From: DSNY01 sp040752195
GTDB lineage: Bacteria > Pseudomonadota > Gammaproteobacteria > Burkholderiales > Burkholderiaceae_F
Length of the DNA stretch: 64,000 nt
Direction: 5' to 3'
Assembly (NCBI GenBank): GCA_040752195.1
Contig: JBFMFC010000003.1
Location: 65,203-129,202 of the forward strand
Under the pieces are notes generated by a model. That model did not search any database, was not told the origin of the DNA, and was given only the letters and a program-made list of their open reading frames with translations. The translations under genes and the position numbers were made by a program. Each line of letters opens with the position of its first letter. The first letter of the stretch is position 1. This document shows positions 26,946 to 35,791 of the stretch, one piece after another.

Positions 26946-29573
26946 ATGCAAGAGAAATACAATCCGCAGCAGGTCGAAGCCGACGCGCAGGCCCACTGGC
27001 GCTTGATCGACGCCTATCGCGCGCGCGAGAACGATCCGCGCTTTCCCAAAGGCAAGTTCTACGTGTGCTCGATGCTGCCGTACCCGAGCGGCAAGCTGCA
27101 CATGGGGCACGTGCGCAACTACACGCTGAACGACGTGATGTACCGCTACATGCGGTCGAGCGGCTACAACGTGATGACGCCGATGGGCTGGGACGCGTTC
27201 GGCCTGCCGGCGGAGAACGCGGCGATCGAGAAGGGCATCGCGCCGGCGCAGTGGACCCGCGCCAACATCGCCGACATGAAGGCGCAGATGCAGCCGCTGG
27301 GACTGGCGTTCGACTGGAGCCGCGAGATCGCGACCTGCGATCCCGGTTACTACAAGTGGAACCAGTGGCTGTTCCTGAAGATGCTGGAACGCGGCATCGC
27401 CTACCGCAAGACGCAGATCGTCAACTGGGACCCGGTAGACAACACGGTGCTCGCCAACGAGCAGGTGATCGACGGCCGCGGCTGGCGCTCGGGCGCGCTC
27501 GTGGAAAAGCGCGAGATCCCCGGCTACTACCTGGCGATCACGAAGTACGCGGAGGAACTGCTCGCCGATCTGGCCAGGCTCGACGGCTGGCCGGAGAAAG
27601 TGCGCGTGATGCAGGAGAACTGGATCGGCAAGAGCGTCGGCGTCAATTTCGGCTTTCCGTACGAAATCGACGGCGAAAGCAAGCTGCTGCGGGTGTTCAC
27701 CACGCGCGCCGACACGATCATGGGCGTGACCTTCGTCGCGATCGCCGCCGAGCATCCGCTGGCCGCGCGTCTGGCCCGAGACGACCCGAAGGTCGCCGCC
27801 TTCGTCGAGGAGTGCAAGCGCGGCACCGTGATGGAAGCCGATCTCGCGACGATGGAGAAGAAGGGGGTGCCGACCGGCTTTTTCGTCACGCACCCGCTCA
27901 CGGGCGAGAAGATCGAGGTCTGGGTCGGCAACTACGTGCTGATGGGCTACGGCGAAGGCGCCGTGATGGGTGTGCCCGGCCATGACGAGCGCGACTTCGC
28001 GTTCGCGAAGAAGTACGGGCTTCCGATCAGGCAGGTGATCGCGCCGGCCGCCGGCCGCGACGCGCCGCCGTTCACCGCCGAGCGCTGGCAAGACTGGTAC
28101 GCCGACAAGGACGGCGTCTGCGTCAACTCCGGCAGGTACGACGGCCTGTCGTACGAGGCCGCGGTCGACGCGATCGCCGCCGATCTCAGGGCGAAGGGGC
28201 TCGGCGACAAGCAGGTGCAGTGGCGGCTGCGCGACTGGGGCATCTCGCGCCAGCGCTACTGGGGCACGCCGATCCCGATCATCCATTGCGCGGACTGCGG
28301 CCCGGTGCCGGTGCCCGAGAAGGACCTGCCGGTCGTGCTGCCCGAGGATCTGGTGCCCGACGGCAGCGGCAATCCGCTCGCGAAGGACGAGCGCTTCCTC
28401 GCCTGCACGTGTCCGCAGTGCGGCAAGCCGGCGCGGCGCGAAACCGACACGATGGACACCTTCGTCGACAGCGCCTGGTACTACATGCGCTACTGCTCGC
28501 CCGATGCGCCGACGATGGTCGACGAGCGCGTCGACTACTGGATGCCGATGGACCAGTACATCGGCGGCATCGAGCACGCGGTGCTGCACCTGCTGTACGC
28601 GCGCTTCTGGACCAAGGTCATGCGCGACCTGGGGCTGGTGAAGTTCGACGAGCCGTTCACGCGTTTGTTCACGCAGGGCATGCTGCTCGCGGAGTGCTGG
28701 TACCGCGAGGACGAAAGCGGTCGCAAGCGCTGGTTCTACCCGAGCGAAGTGGACGTGCAGTTCGACGAGCGCGGGCGCCCCATCGGCGCCACCGCCAAGG
28801 CCGACGGCAAGCCGGTGCTGTACGGCGGCATCGAAAAGATGTCCAAGAGCAAGAACAACGTCGTCGAGCCGAAGGACGTGATCGCGCGCTTCGGGGCGGA
28901 TACCGCGCGCGCGTTCGTGATGTTCGCCGGCCCTCCGGATCAGAGCGCCGCCTGGTCGGATTCGGGTGCCGAAGGCGTCTACCGCTTCCTGCGCCGGTTG
29001 TGGAACTTCTGCTATGCGCGGCGCGCGTCGATCGCGGCGGCCGGCGCGATCGACGCGCTGCCGCTCGATGGCCGCGCCCGCGCGCTACGGCGCGAAGTCC
29101 ATCTGAATCTGAAGCAGGCGGACTTCGACTACCAGCGCATGCAGTACAACACGGTCGTGTCGGCGGCGATGAAGATGCTGAACGCGATCGAGGACGCCGC
29201 GCTCGACGATTCGCCGGCGTCGGCCGCGGTGCTGCGCGAAAGCCTCTCGATCCTGCTGCGCACGCTGTATCCGATCGCGCCGCACATCGCGCATGTGCTG
29301 TGGGTCGATCTCGGTTACGCCAGGGCGGCCGGCGACCTGTTGGATGCGCCGTGGCCCAAGCCGGCGGCCGACGCGCTCGCGCAGGACGAGGTCGAACTGG
29401 TCGTGCAGGTCAACGGCAAGCTGCGCGGCACGGTGCGCGTGCCCGCGCGGGCCGACAAGGGCGCGATCGAAGCGGCGGCGCTGGCCGACGCCAACGTGCG
29501 CAAGTTCGTCGGTGCCAACCCCGTCAAGCGCGTCGTCGTCGTGCCCGGCAAGCTGGTCAACGTGGTCGTCTAG
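26946..29573 (+). CDS. leuS: Leucyl-tRNA synthetase
   Basis: This 875-residue class I synthetase charges tRNA-Leu. The HIGH motif is HMGH (residues 52-55) within PYPSGKLHMGHVRNY. The CP1 editing domain follows. The signature KMSKS is at residues 631-635. A Cys-rich segment (CTCPQCGK) precedes the DTMDTFVDSAWYYMRY motif. Length and order are standard for bacterial LeuRS. It begins the conserved leuS-lptE-holA-proA cluster. The ribosome site is weak (CGAGAG directly before ATG). Confidence 0.97.
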   Translation: MQEKYNPQQVEADAQAHWRLIDAYRARENDPRFPKGKFYVCSMLPYPSGKLHMGHVRNYTLNDVMYRYMRSSGYNVMTPMGWDAFGLPAENAAIEKGIAPAQWTRANIADMKAQMQPLGLAFDWSREIATCDPGYYKWNQWLFLKMLERGIAYRKTQIVNWDPVDNTVLANEQVIDGRGWRSGALVEKREIPGYYLAITKYAEELLADLARLDGWPEKVRVMQENWIGKSVGVNFGFPYEIDGESKLLRVFTTRADTIMGVTFVAIAAEHPLAARLARDDPKVAAFVEECKRGTVMEADLATMEKKGVPTGFFVTHPLTGEKIEVWVGNYVLMGYGEGAVMGVPGHDERDFAFAKKYGLPIRQVIAPAAGRDAPPFTAERWQDWYADKDGVCVNSGRYDGLSYEAAVDAIAADLRAKGLGDKQVQWRLRDWGISRQRYWGTPIPIIHCADCGPVPVPEKDLPVVLPEDLVPDGSGNPLAKDERFLACTCPQCGKPARRETDTMDTFVDSAWYYMRYCSPDAPTMVDERVDYWMPMDQYIGGIEHAVLHLLYARFWTKVMRDLGLVKFDEPFTRLFTQGMLLAECWYREDESGRKRWFYPSEVDVQFDERGRPIGATAKADGKPVLYGGIEKMSKSKNNVVEPKDVIARFGADTARAFVMFAGPPDQSAAWSDSGAEGVYRFLRRLWNFCYARRASIAAAGAIDALPLDGRARALRREVHLNLKQADFDYQRMQYNTVVSAAMKMLNAIEDAALDDSPASAAVLRESLSILLRTLYPIAPHIAHVLWVDLGYARAAGDLLDAPWPKPAADALAQDEVELVVQVNGKLRGTVRVPARADKGAIEAAALADANVRKFVGANPVKRVVVVPGKLVNVVV

Positions 29574-29626
29574 CCGATGCGGCAGCGGCGCGTCTCGGCG
29601 ATCGGCACGCACCACCCGGACGGAAG

Positions 29627-30157
29627 ATGAGGCGCCCGCTCCGCGTCGGCCGCGCGTCCTCCGCGGCCGTCTGGCTGATGTTGAGCCTCGCCTTCGCCGT
29701 GACGTCGTGCGGCTTCAAGCTGCGCGGCGCGCAGCAGCTGCCGTTCGAGACGATCTACCTGGGCTTCGGGCCGAATTCCTCGCTCGGCGCGGAGCTTGCG
29801 CGCAACATCCGCGCCGGGACGAGCACCAAGATCGTCGACGACCGCGCACAGGCGCAGGCCGTGCTCGACGTGCTCGGCGAGGCGCGCGAGCGCGACGTGC
29901 TGTCGGTCAGCGCGCAGGGGCGCGCGCGCGAGTTCCAGCTGCGGCTGCGGCTGCAGTTCCGCCTGCACGACGGCAAAGGGCGCGAGTTCATCGCGCCGAC
30001 GCAGATCACCGTGCAACGCGACATCTCGTTCAACGAAGCGCAGGTGCTCGCGAAGGAGTCGGAAGAAGCGCTGCTGTATCGCGACATGCAGACCGACGTC
30101 GTTCAGCAGCTGCTGCGCCGGCTCGCCGCGGTCAAGGTCGATGCAGCTAAGGGCTGA
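29627..30157 (+). CDS. lptE: LPS-assembly lipoprotein LptE
   Basis: This 176-residue outer-membrane lipoprotein forms the plug of the LptD translocon that places lipopolysaccharide in the outer leaflet. The signal peptide ends in the lipobox VTSC, followed by GFKLRGAQQLPF, the typical LptE start (CGFxLRG). The ATG at 29627 is preceded by GGACGGAAG. It lies 53 nt after leuS. Its 3' end overlaps holA by 17 nt in a different frame, a common arrangement of these two genes. Confidence 0.93.
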   Translation: MRRPLRVGRASSAAVWLMLSLAFAVTSCGFKLRGAQQLPFETIYLGFGPNSSLGAELARNIRAGTSTKIVDDRAQAQAVLDVLGEARERDVLSVSAQGRAREFQLRLRLQFRLHDGKGREFIAPTQITVQRDISFNEAQVLAKESEEALLYRDMQTDVVQQLLRRLAAVKVDAAKG

Positions 30158-31187
30158 AGCGCTCGCCGGGCATCTGGCCGGCCGCGCCAAGTCCGGCGCG
30201 CTCGCGCGCATCTACACCGTCGCCGGCGACGAGCCGCTGCTCGCGATCGAAGCGCAGGACGCGATCCGCGCCGCAGCGCGCGCGAGCGGCTACACGGAGC
30301 GCGAGGTGCTGCACGTCGATGCGCGTTTCGACTGGTCGCAACTCGCTGTGCATGCGCGCGGACTGTCGCTGTTCGCCGAGCGCCGCATCCTCGAGATCCG
30401 GCTTCCTTCGGGCAAGCCGGGAACGGCCGGCGCGGAGGCGCTGCGCGCGCACGCGGAAAGCGCCGCCGACGACACGCTGACGATCGTCGCGCTGCCCAGG
30501 CTCGACAGGAAGCAGCGTCAGGCCGACTGGGCCGCCGCGCTCGACGCCGCCGGCGTCTGGGTCGACGTGCCGGCCGTCGAACGCGCCGCACTGCCCGCGT
30601 GGATCGCCGCCAGGCTGGCGCGCCAACAGCAGGAAGCGCCGCGCGACGCGCTCGAGTTCATCGCCGATCGCGTCGAAGGCAATCTGCTCGCGGCGCATCA
30701 GGAGATCTGCAAGCTCGCGCTGTTGTACCCGGCGGGCAAGCTGACGCTCGAGCAGGTCGAGGCCAGCGTGCTGAACGTCGCGCGCTACGACGTCTTCGCG
30801 CTACCGGTCGCGATGCTCGAAGGCGACGCGAAGCGCGTCGTCCGCATCATGGACGGGCTGCGCGCGGAGGGCGAGCCGCTGCCGCTGCTGCTGTGGGCCG
30901 TGACCGAGGACCTGCGCACGCTGCTGCGCCTGCGCGCCGCGCTCGACCGCGGCGTGCCGTACGCGCAGGCCGCGCGCGAGGTCTGGGTCCGGCGCGAGAA
31001 GGAAGCCGCGACGCAGGCCGCGCTGCGCCGCGTCGACGCGGCCACGCTCGCACGGCTGCTGGCGCGCTGCGCCGACGTCGATCGCGCGTTCAAGGGCCTG
31101 CGCACGCCGAAAGCCGACGGCGACGCATGGCTAGAATTGACCGACATCGCGCTCGCCGTCGCGGCACCGCGCGCACCGACATCGTGA
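30141..31187 (+). CDS. holA: DNA polymerase III delta subunit
   Basis: This 348-residue protein is the delta subunit that opens the sliding clamp within the clamp loader. Family features are YTVAGDEPLLAIEAQDAIR near the start, the RILEIRLPSGKPG stretch and the C-terminal domain with LLLWAVTEDLRTLLRL. The ATG at 30141 overlaps the lptE coding end by 17 nt, and the stop overlaps the proA GTG by 4 nt, so translation of lptE, holA and proA is probably coupled. Confidence 0.93.
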   Translation: MQLRAEALAGHLAGRAKSGALARIYTVAGDEPLLAIEAQDAIRAAARASGYTEREVLHVDARFDWSQLAVHARGLSLFAERRILEIRLPSGKPGTAGAEALRAHAESAADDTLTIVALPRLDRKQRQADWAAALDAAGVWVDVPAVERAALPAWIAARLARQQQEAPRDALEFIADRVEGNLLAAHQEICKLALLYPAGKLTLEQVEASVLNVARYDVFALPVAMLEGDAKRVVRIMDGLRAEGEPLPLLLWAVTEDLRTLLRLRAALDRGVPYAQAAREVWVRREKEAATQAALRRVDAATLARLLARCADVDRAFKGLRTPKADGDAWLELTDIALAVAAPRAPTS

Positions 31188-32479
31188 ACGCACCCATCGA
31201 TCGGGCCTCGAGCGATCTCGCCGCCTACATGACCGCGGTCGGACGGCGCGCGCGCGCGGCGTCGACGGCGCTGGCGAAGGCGTCGACGGCGGCGAAGAAC
31301 GCCGCGCTGCGAACCATCGCCGCGGCGATCCGCGCGCGCCGCGGCGAGATCGTCGAAGCCAACGGCCGCGACGTCGCGCGCGCGAGCATGAGCGGGCTCG
31401 AATCCGCGCTGCTCGACCGGCTCAGGCTCACCGACGACTACATCGAGCAGATGGCGGCCGGTCTCGAGCAGGTCGCCGGGCTGCCCGATCCGATCGGCGA
31501 GATCACCGACGTTCGGCCGCAGCCGTCGGGCATCCGCGTCGGACGGATGCGCGTTCCGCTCGGCGTGATCGCCATCGTCTACGAGAGCCGGCCGAACGTG
31601 ACGATCGACGCCGCGGGGTTGACGCTCAAGAGCGGCAACGCGGCGATTCTGCGCGGCGGCTCGGAGGCGATCGAGTGCAACCGGCTGCTCGCCGCGCTGA
31701 TCCGCGAAGGCGTCGCGTCGGCGGGACTGCCGCGCGACGCGGTGCAGCTCGTCGACACGACCGACCGCGCGGCGGTGGGCCTGCTCGCGACGATGACCGA
31801 GTACGTCGACATCCTGGTTCCGCGCGGCGGCCGCGGGCTGATCGAGCGGCTGATGCGCGAGGCGCGCGTGCCGATGATCAAGCACCTCGACGGCGTCTGC
31901 CACGTCTACATCGACGCCGACGCGGACCCCGACAAGGCGATCGCGATCGCCGACAACGCCAAGACGCAGCGCTACGGCGTATGCAACGCGATGGAGACGC
32001 TGCTGGTGGCGCGGTCGATCGCGCCGCGCGTGCTGCCGCGGCTCGGACGCATCTACGCGGACAAGGGGGTCGAGCTGCGCGTCTGCCCCGAGACGAAGTC
32101 GATCCTGCAGGCGGCCGGCATCCCCTGCAAGGACGCGACCGAGGAGGACTGGCGAACCGAGTACCTGGCGCCGATCCTGTCGATCTCGACCCTGCCGGGT
32201 ATGGACGAGGCGATCGCGCACATCAATGCGTTCGGCAGCAGGCACACCGACGCGATCGTCACCGAGAACTACACGGCCGCGCTGCGCTTCCTGCGCGAGG
32301 TCGATTCGGCCTCGGTGATGGTCAACGCGTCGACGCGCTTTGCCGACGGCTTCGAGTACGGCCTCGGCGCGGAGATCGGAATCTCCAACGACAAGCTGCA
32401 CGCGCGCGGCCCGGTCGGACTCGAAGGGCTGACGTCGCAGAAGTACGTGGTCTTCGGCAACGGGGAAGTCCGACGCTGA
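31184..32479 (+). CDS. proA: Gamma-glutamyl phosphate reductase
   Basis: This 431-residue enzyme reduces gamma-glutamyl phosphate to glutamate semialdehyde with NADPH, the second step of proline synthesis. The catalytic Cys is C267 in QRYGVCNAMETLL. Other marks are YESRPNVTIDAAGL, ILRGGSEAI and the C-terminal GLEGLTSQKYV. The initiator is GTG at 31184, overlapping the holA stop (GTGA). An ATG at 31229 is possible but would trim conserved sequence. proC is elsewhere in the window, and proB is not seen. Confidence 0.95.
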   Translation: MNAPIDRASSDLAAYMTAVGRRARAASTALAKASTAAKNAALRTIAAAIRARRGEIVEANGRDVARASMSGLESALLDRLRLTDDYIEQMAAGLEQVAGLPDPIGEITDVRPQPSGIRVGRMRVPLGVIAIVYESRPNVTIDAAGLTLKSGNAAILRGGSEAIECNRLLAALIREGVASAGLPRDAVQLVDTTDRAAVGLLATMTEYVDILVPRGGRGLIERLMREARVPMIKHLDGVCHVYIDADADPDKAIAIADNAKTQRYGVCNAMETLLVARSIAPRVLPRLGRIYADKGVELRVCPETKSILQAAGIPCKDATEEDWRTEYLAPILSISTLPGMDEAIAHINAFGSRHTDAIVTENYTAALRFLREVDSASVMVNASTRFADGFEYGLGAEIGISNDKLHARGPVGLEGLTSQKYVVFGNGEVRR

Positions 32480-32573
32480 TCAGCCAGCGTCGCCGGGAAT
32501 CCTTCGCCGCGACGGGGCTCGGGCGACCACGCGCAGGCACGCAACCCGCGATTCTCCAAACGGCCATCCGAAC

Positions 32574-32993
32574 ATGCTCTGGGTCAAGTCGCTGCACATC
32601 ATCTTCATGGTGACCTGGTTCGCCGGGCTGTTCTATCTGCCGCGGCTGTTCGTCTATCACGCGATGGCCGACGACACGGTGTCGAAGGAGCGCTTCAAGG
32701 TCATGGAGCGCAAGCTGTACTACGGCATCATGACGCCGGGCGCGGTGCTCACCGTCGTCTTCGGCGTCTGGCTGTGGGTCGGCTACGGCATCGGCACCGG
32801 CCAGGGCTGGCTGATGGCCAAGCTCGCGCTGGTGATCGCGCTGATCGGCTACCACATCTACTGCGGCATCCTGCTCGACGACTTCGCGAACGACCGCAAC
32901 ACGAAGTCGCACGTGTGGTTGCGCTGGTTCAACGAGGCGCCGGTCGTCGTGCTCGCCGGCGCGGTGCTGCTGGTCGTGTTCAAGCCGTTCTGA
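32574..32993 (+). CDS. hemJ: HemJ-type protoporphyrinogen oxidase
   Basis: This 139-residue membrane protein of the HemJ (UPF0093/CopD-like) family oxidises protoporphyrinogen IX to protoporphyrin IX in heme synthesis. It opens MLWVKSLHIIFMVTWFAGLFYLPR, with the essential His in the first helix and the LPRLFVYH motif. About four membrane segments are present, and a later Lys/His helix carries AKLALVIALIGYH. The gene is convergent with the HIT gene and separated from proA by 94 nt with nothing recognisable in between. Confidence 0.9.
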   Translation: MLWVKSLHIIFMVTWFAGLFYLPRLFVYHAMADDTVSKERFKVMERKLYYGIMTPGAVLTVVFGVWLWVGYGIGTGQGWLMAKLALVIALIGYHIYCGILLDDFANDRNTKSHVWLRWFNEAPVVVLAGAVLLVVFKPF

Positions 32994-33000
32994 GCGGCGT

Positions 33001-33408
33001 TCACACGACCCGGATCCGTGCGGCGAGCGCGCGCAGCTCGTCGAGCGGCGGGTTCTTGCGCGGCCAGGCGAGTTCCACGCCGTCATTCGCATAGCGCGGC
33101 AGCACGTGCAGGTGGACGTGCGGCACGGTCTGCCAGCCGGCGGGCCTGTTCGCCTGCAGGACCGTGATGCCTTCGGGCTTGAACGCGGCGTCCACGGCGC
33201 GCGCCACCCGCGCCGCCGTCGTGAACAGCGCGGCCGCGAGTGCGTCGTCGAGATCGAGGATCGTTTCGACCTGCTTCTTCGTCGCGACGATCACGTGCCC
33301 GGGATTGACCTGGCCCGCGTCCATGAAGGCGATCGTGTGCTCGTCCTCGTAGACCCTGGCCGCCGGGATCTCGCCGCGCACGATGCGGGTGAAGACAGTC
33401 GGTTCCAT
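33001..33408 (-). CDS. HIT-family nucleotide hydrolase
   Basis: This 135-residue histidine-triad protein has the triad HVHLH at residues 97-101, in TVPHVHLHVLPR. It opens with TVFTRIVRGEIPA, typical of the HINT branch, which hydrolyses purine nucleoside phosphoramidates. The ATG at 33408 is the first codon of conserved sequence, and upstream in-frame sequence has no similarity. Its 5' end faces the divergent methyltransferase gene across 79 nt. That gap contains a CAATGC...GCATTG inverted repeat near 33429. Confidence 0.9.
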   Translation of the reverse strand: MEPTVFTRIVRGEIPAARVYEDEHTIAFMDAGQVNPGHVIVATKKQVETILDLDDALAAALFTTAARVARAVDAAFKPEGITVLQANRPAGWQTVPHVHLHVLPRYANDGVELAWPRKNPPLDELRALAARIRVV

Positions 33409-33487
33409 CGTCGCTACGCTCCGGGTTGCAATGCCCGCATTGTAGAAACCGAAACGCGCACGCGCCCCGACCGCACACGCACGCCGA

Positions 33488-34681
33488 GTGACCACGATCG
33501 ATTCGTTCTTCGCCATCTGCCCGCGCGGGCTCGAAGCCGTGCTCGCCGGTGAGCTCGCCACGGTCGGCGCGACCGGCATCCGCGCCGAGTCCGGCGGCGT
33601 GGCCTTCGCCGGCGCGCTGCGCACGGCGTACGCGGCGAACCTGCACGCGCGCATCGCCAGCCGCGTGCTGTGGCAGATCGCGCAGGGGTCCTATCGCGAC
33701 GAGAGGAGCCTGTACGCGCTCGCCGCCGACGTGCCGTGGGAGCGCCACTTCTCGCCGCGGCAGACGCTGCGCGTCGACCTGAACGCGTCTCGCTCGCCGC
33801 TGGCGAGCCTCGAATTCGCCACGCTCACGGTCAAGGACGCGATCGTCGACCGGATGCGCGCACGGACCGGCGCGCGCCCTTCGATCGACCGCGCCCGCCC
33901 CGACGTGCGCGTGTTCGTCTACCTCGACGAGTCGACGGCGACGCTGTATCTCGACCTGTCCGGAGAGCCGCTGTTCAAGCGCGGCTGGCGCGAGGACAAG
34001 GGCGAGGCACCGCTGAAGGAAAACCTCGCCGCCGGGCTGCTCGCGCTGGCGGGCTGGACACCCGAGGTGGCGTTGCTCGATCCGTTCTGCGGCAGCGGGA
34101 CCCTCGTCATCGAAGCGGCCTCGATCGCGGCGCGGCGCGCGCCGGGACTGCAGCGCCGCTTCGCGTTCGAGAAGCTGCAGGGCTTCGACGCCGCGGCCTG
34201 GCGCACGCTGCGCGAGCAGGCGCACGCGGCGATCGACGATCACGCCCCCGCGCTGATCGCGGGTTCGGACATCTCGACGCGCGTGATCGAGACCGCCCGC
34301 CGCAACGCCCGCCTCGCCGGGCTCGACGCGTGGCTCGCCGACGGACGCCTGCGCCTGACGGCCGCCGACGCGCGCAAGATCGAGCCGCCCGCGCCGGCCG
34401 GCATGATCGTCACGAACCCGCCCTACGGCGAGCAGAGCCATCCGAAGTCCGCGCCGGTGCCGAAGATGATGGGCGAAGTCGCCGACCGGCTGAAGCAGTC
34501 GTTCGCGGGCTGGACCGCGTGGATCCTGAGCGCGGACCGCGCGCTGCCGCGCCAGATGCGGCTGCAGGAAACGCGCCGGACCGTGCTCTTCAATGGCCCG
34601 CTGGAGTGCCGGTTCTTCCGTTTCGAGATCGTCGCCGGCGCGTACCGGCCGCGCAGCGACGCCTCGGCAGCGACGCGTTAG
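33488..34681 (+). CDS. RlmL-type THUMP domain RNA methyltransferase
   Basis: This 397-residue class I methyltransferase resembles the N-terminal half of RlmL, which makes N2-methylguanosine in 23S rRNA. The N-terminal THUMP region has FFAICPRGLEAVLAGEL. The SAM-binding motif is LLDPFCGSGTLVIEAA and the catalytic motif is VTNPPYGEQ. The RlmK half found fused in gammaproteobacteria is absent, as usual for betaproteobacteria. The initiator is GTG at 33488. I am sure of the enzyme class; the exact target is inferred. Confidence 0.9.
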   Translation: MTTIDSFFAICPRGLEAVLAGELATVGATGIRAESGGVAFAGALRTAYAANLHARIASRVLWQIAQGSYRDERSLYALAADVPWERHFSPRQTLRVDLNASRSPLASLEFATLTVKDAIVDRMRARTGARPSIDRARPDVRVFVYLDESTATLYLDLSGEPLFKRGWREDKGEAPLKENLAAGLLALAGWTPEVALLDPFCGSGTLVIEAASIAARRAPGLQRRFAFEKLQGFDAAAWRTLREQAHAAIDDHAPALIAGSDISTRVIETARRNARLAGLDAWLADGRLRLTAADARKIEPPAPAGMIVTNPPYGEQSHPKSAPVPKMMGEVADRLKQSFAGWTAWILSADRALPRQMRLQETRRTVLFNGPLECRFFRFEIVAGAYRPRSDASAATR

Positions 34682-34713
34682 GCGTCTGCGCCGCGAAACG
34701 CCGCGCAGACGCC
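34681..34713 (+). terminator. Hairpin at the end of the RlmL-type gene
   Basis: The arms GGCGTCTGCGC (34681-34691) and GCGCAGACGCC (34703-34713) pair perfectly over 11 bp around an 11-nt loop, starting at the last base of the stop codon. No T-run follows, so it may protect the transcript end or assist Rho rather than terminate alone. Confidence 0.5.
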
Positions 34714-34862
34714 TCGCCTAGCCACGCCGGCCGACCGCCAGAGCCATCGAGGACCGCCGCAAAGCGCCGACTTTCTCCCGGATCTCGCGCGCCGCGCTAC
34801 GCTGGAATGCGCGCGTGAGCGGCCGTCACGCGTGGCCCGGCCGCCGACCGATCGAATCCTCC

Positions 34863-35786
34863 ATGCTGTTCCGCGTTTGCGTCGCGTGCGACCACACGAA
34901 CCCGCCGGACTCGCGGTTCTGCGGCAAGTGCGGTGCGCCGCTGCAAGTCAGGTTCTGCCGGTCGTGCCGGTCTCCCAACGACGCCGTGTCGCGCCACTGC
35001 CAGTCGTGCGGCACCGAGCTGCCCGAGCTGGCTGAGCCCGAGGCGGCGCTGCCGTCGAACGGGTCCAGGTCGGCAACGATCCCGCCGCTCGTGATCGCCA
35101 CGCCCGGGCGCCCGGTGGGCGATACGGCACCGGCACCGTTCGCTGCGCCGACGACGACGACCGCCGCGGCGTTGCCCGGCGGCGAAGTACCTGCGAACGC
35201 AGCGGGCGCGCCTGCGCTCGACGAGACCCGCGCACTGCCGGCCGGCGCCACCGGCGATCAACCCGCGATCGACGCGCTGCCGCAGCGTCCTGCCGGATCG
35301 GCGTCGATCCTGGTCGACAGCGCGGTCGCGAACGCGAACCTGACCGAACCGGCCAACGGCGCTCGGCAGTCGGCCCGCGCGCGACGCGGGCCATGGGCTG
35401 CGCTCGCGCTCGCCGTCGCCGTGCTCGGCGTCGCATTCGGCGCGTTCGCGTACAAAGCCTGGCGCAACGGTGCCGCCACCGGACCTACGGAGCGCGCGGT
35501 CGCCCCGCCCCCCACGGCGCCCGCGCCACCGCCGCGCGCACAACCCGACGCACCGAGCCCAACCCCGTCACCCGCGCCAGCCGCCGAGTCTGCCGCGCCG
35601 CCCGCCGCGGGCGCGAGCAAGGCGGCACCGCGCGAACGACGCGAAGCGGCGCCGCGCGTTGTCGAGCGCGCCCCGGCGGGCTCGAGCGCGCCCGCCGCCC
35701 CCGCCATGCCGGCCCTGCGCGAGTGCACCCCACCCGTCGCGGCGCTGGGCCTGTGTACGCCAGAACCCAAACCGGAAGGAAACTGA
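34863..35786 (+). CDS. Double zinc-ribbon, single-pass membrane protein with Pro/Ala-rich tail
   Basis: This 307-residue protein is of unknown function. The N-terminal 60 residues hold two zinc ribbons (CVACD...CGKC and CRSCR...CQSC). A long low-complexity segment follows, then one membrane helix (WAALALAVAVLGVAFGAFAYKAW) at about residues 179-201, and then a Pro/Ala/Arg-rich tail. The topology would put the ribbons in the cytoplasm and the tail in the periplasm. The end carries a short Cys motif, C-T-P-P-V-A-A-L-G-L-C, that recurs at the end of the neighbouring TAXI receptor. A GTG at 34815 is an alternative start. The next gene begins 5 nt downstream, so the two are cotranscribed. Confidence 0.8.
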   Translation: MLFRVCVACDHTNPPDSRFCGKCGAPLQVRFCRSCRSPNDAVSRHCQSCGTELPELAEPEAALPSNGSRSATIPPLVIATPGRPVGDTAPAPFAAPTTTTAAALPGGEVPANAAGAPALDETRALPAGATGDQPAIDALPQRPAGSASILVDSAVANANLTEPANGARQSARARRGPWAALALAVAVLGVAFGAFAYKAWRNGAATGPTERAVAPPPTAPAPPPRAQPDAPSPTPSPAPAAESAAPPAAGASKAAPRERREAAPRVVERAPAGSSAPAAPAMPALRECTPPVAALGLCTPEPKPEGN

Positions 35787-35791
35787 AGCCC

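Noticed and set aside
34815..34862. GTG at 34815 as the zinc-ribbon protein start
   Set aside because: The added 16 residues are Arg/Pro-rich and dissimilar to zinc-ribbon starts; MLFRVCVAC at 34863 is the natural beginning.
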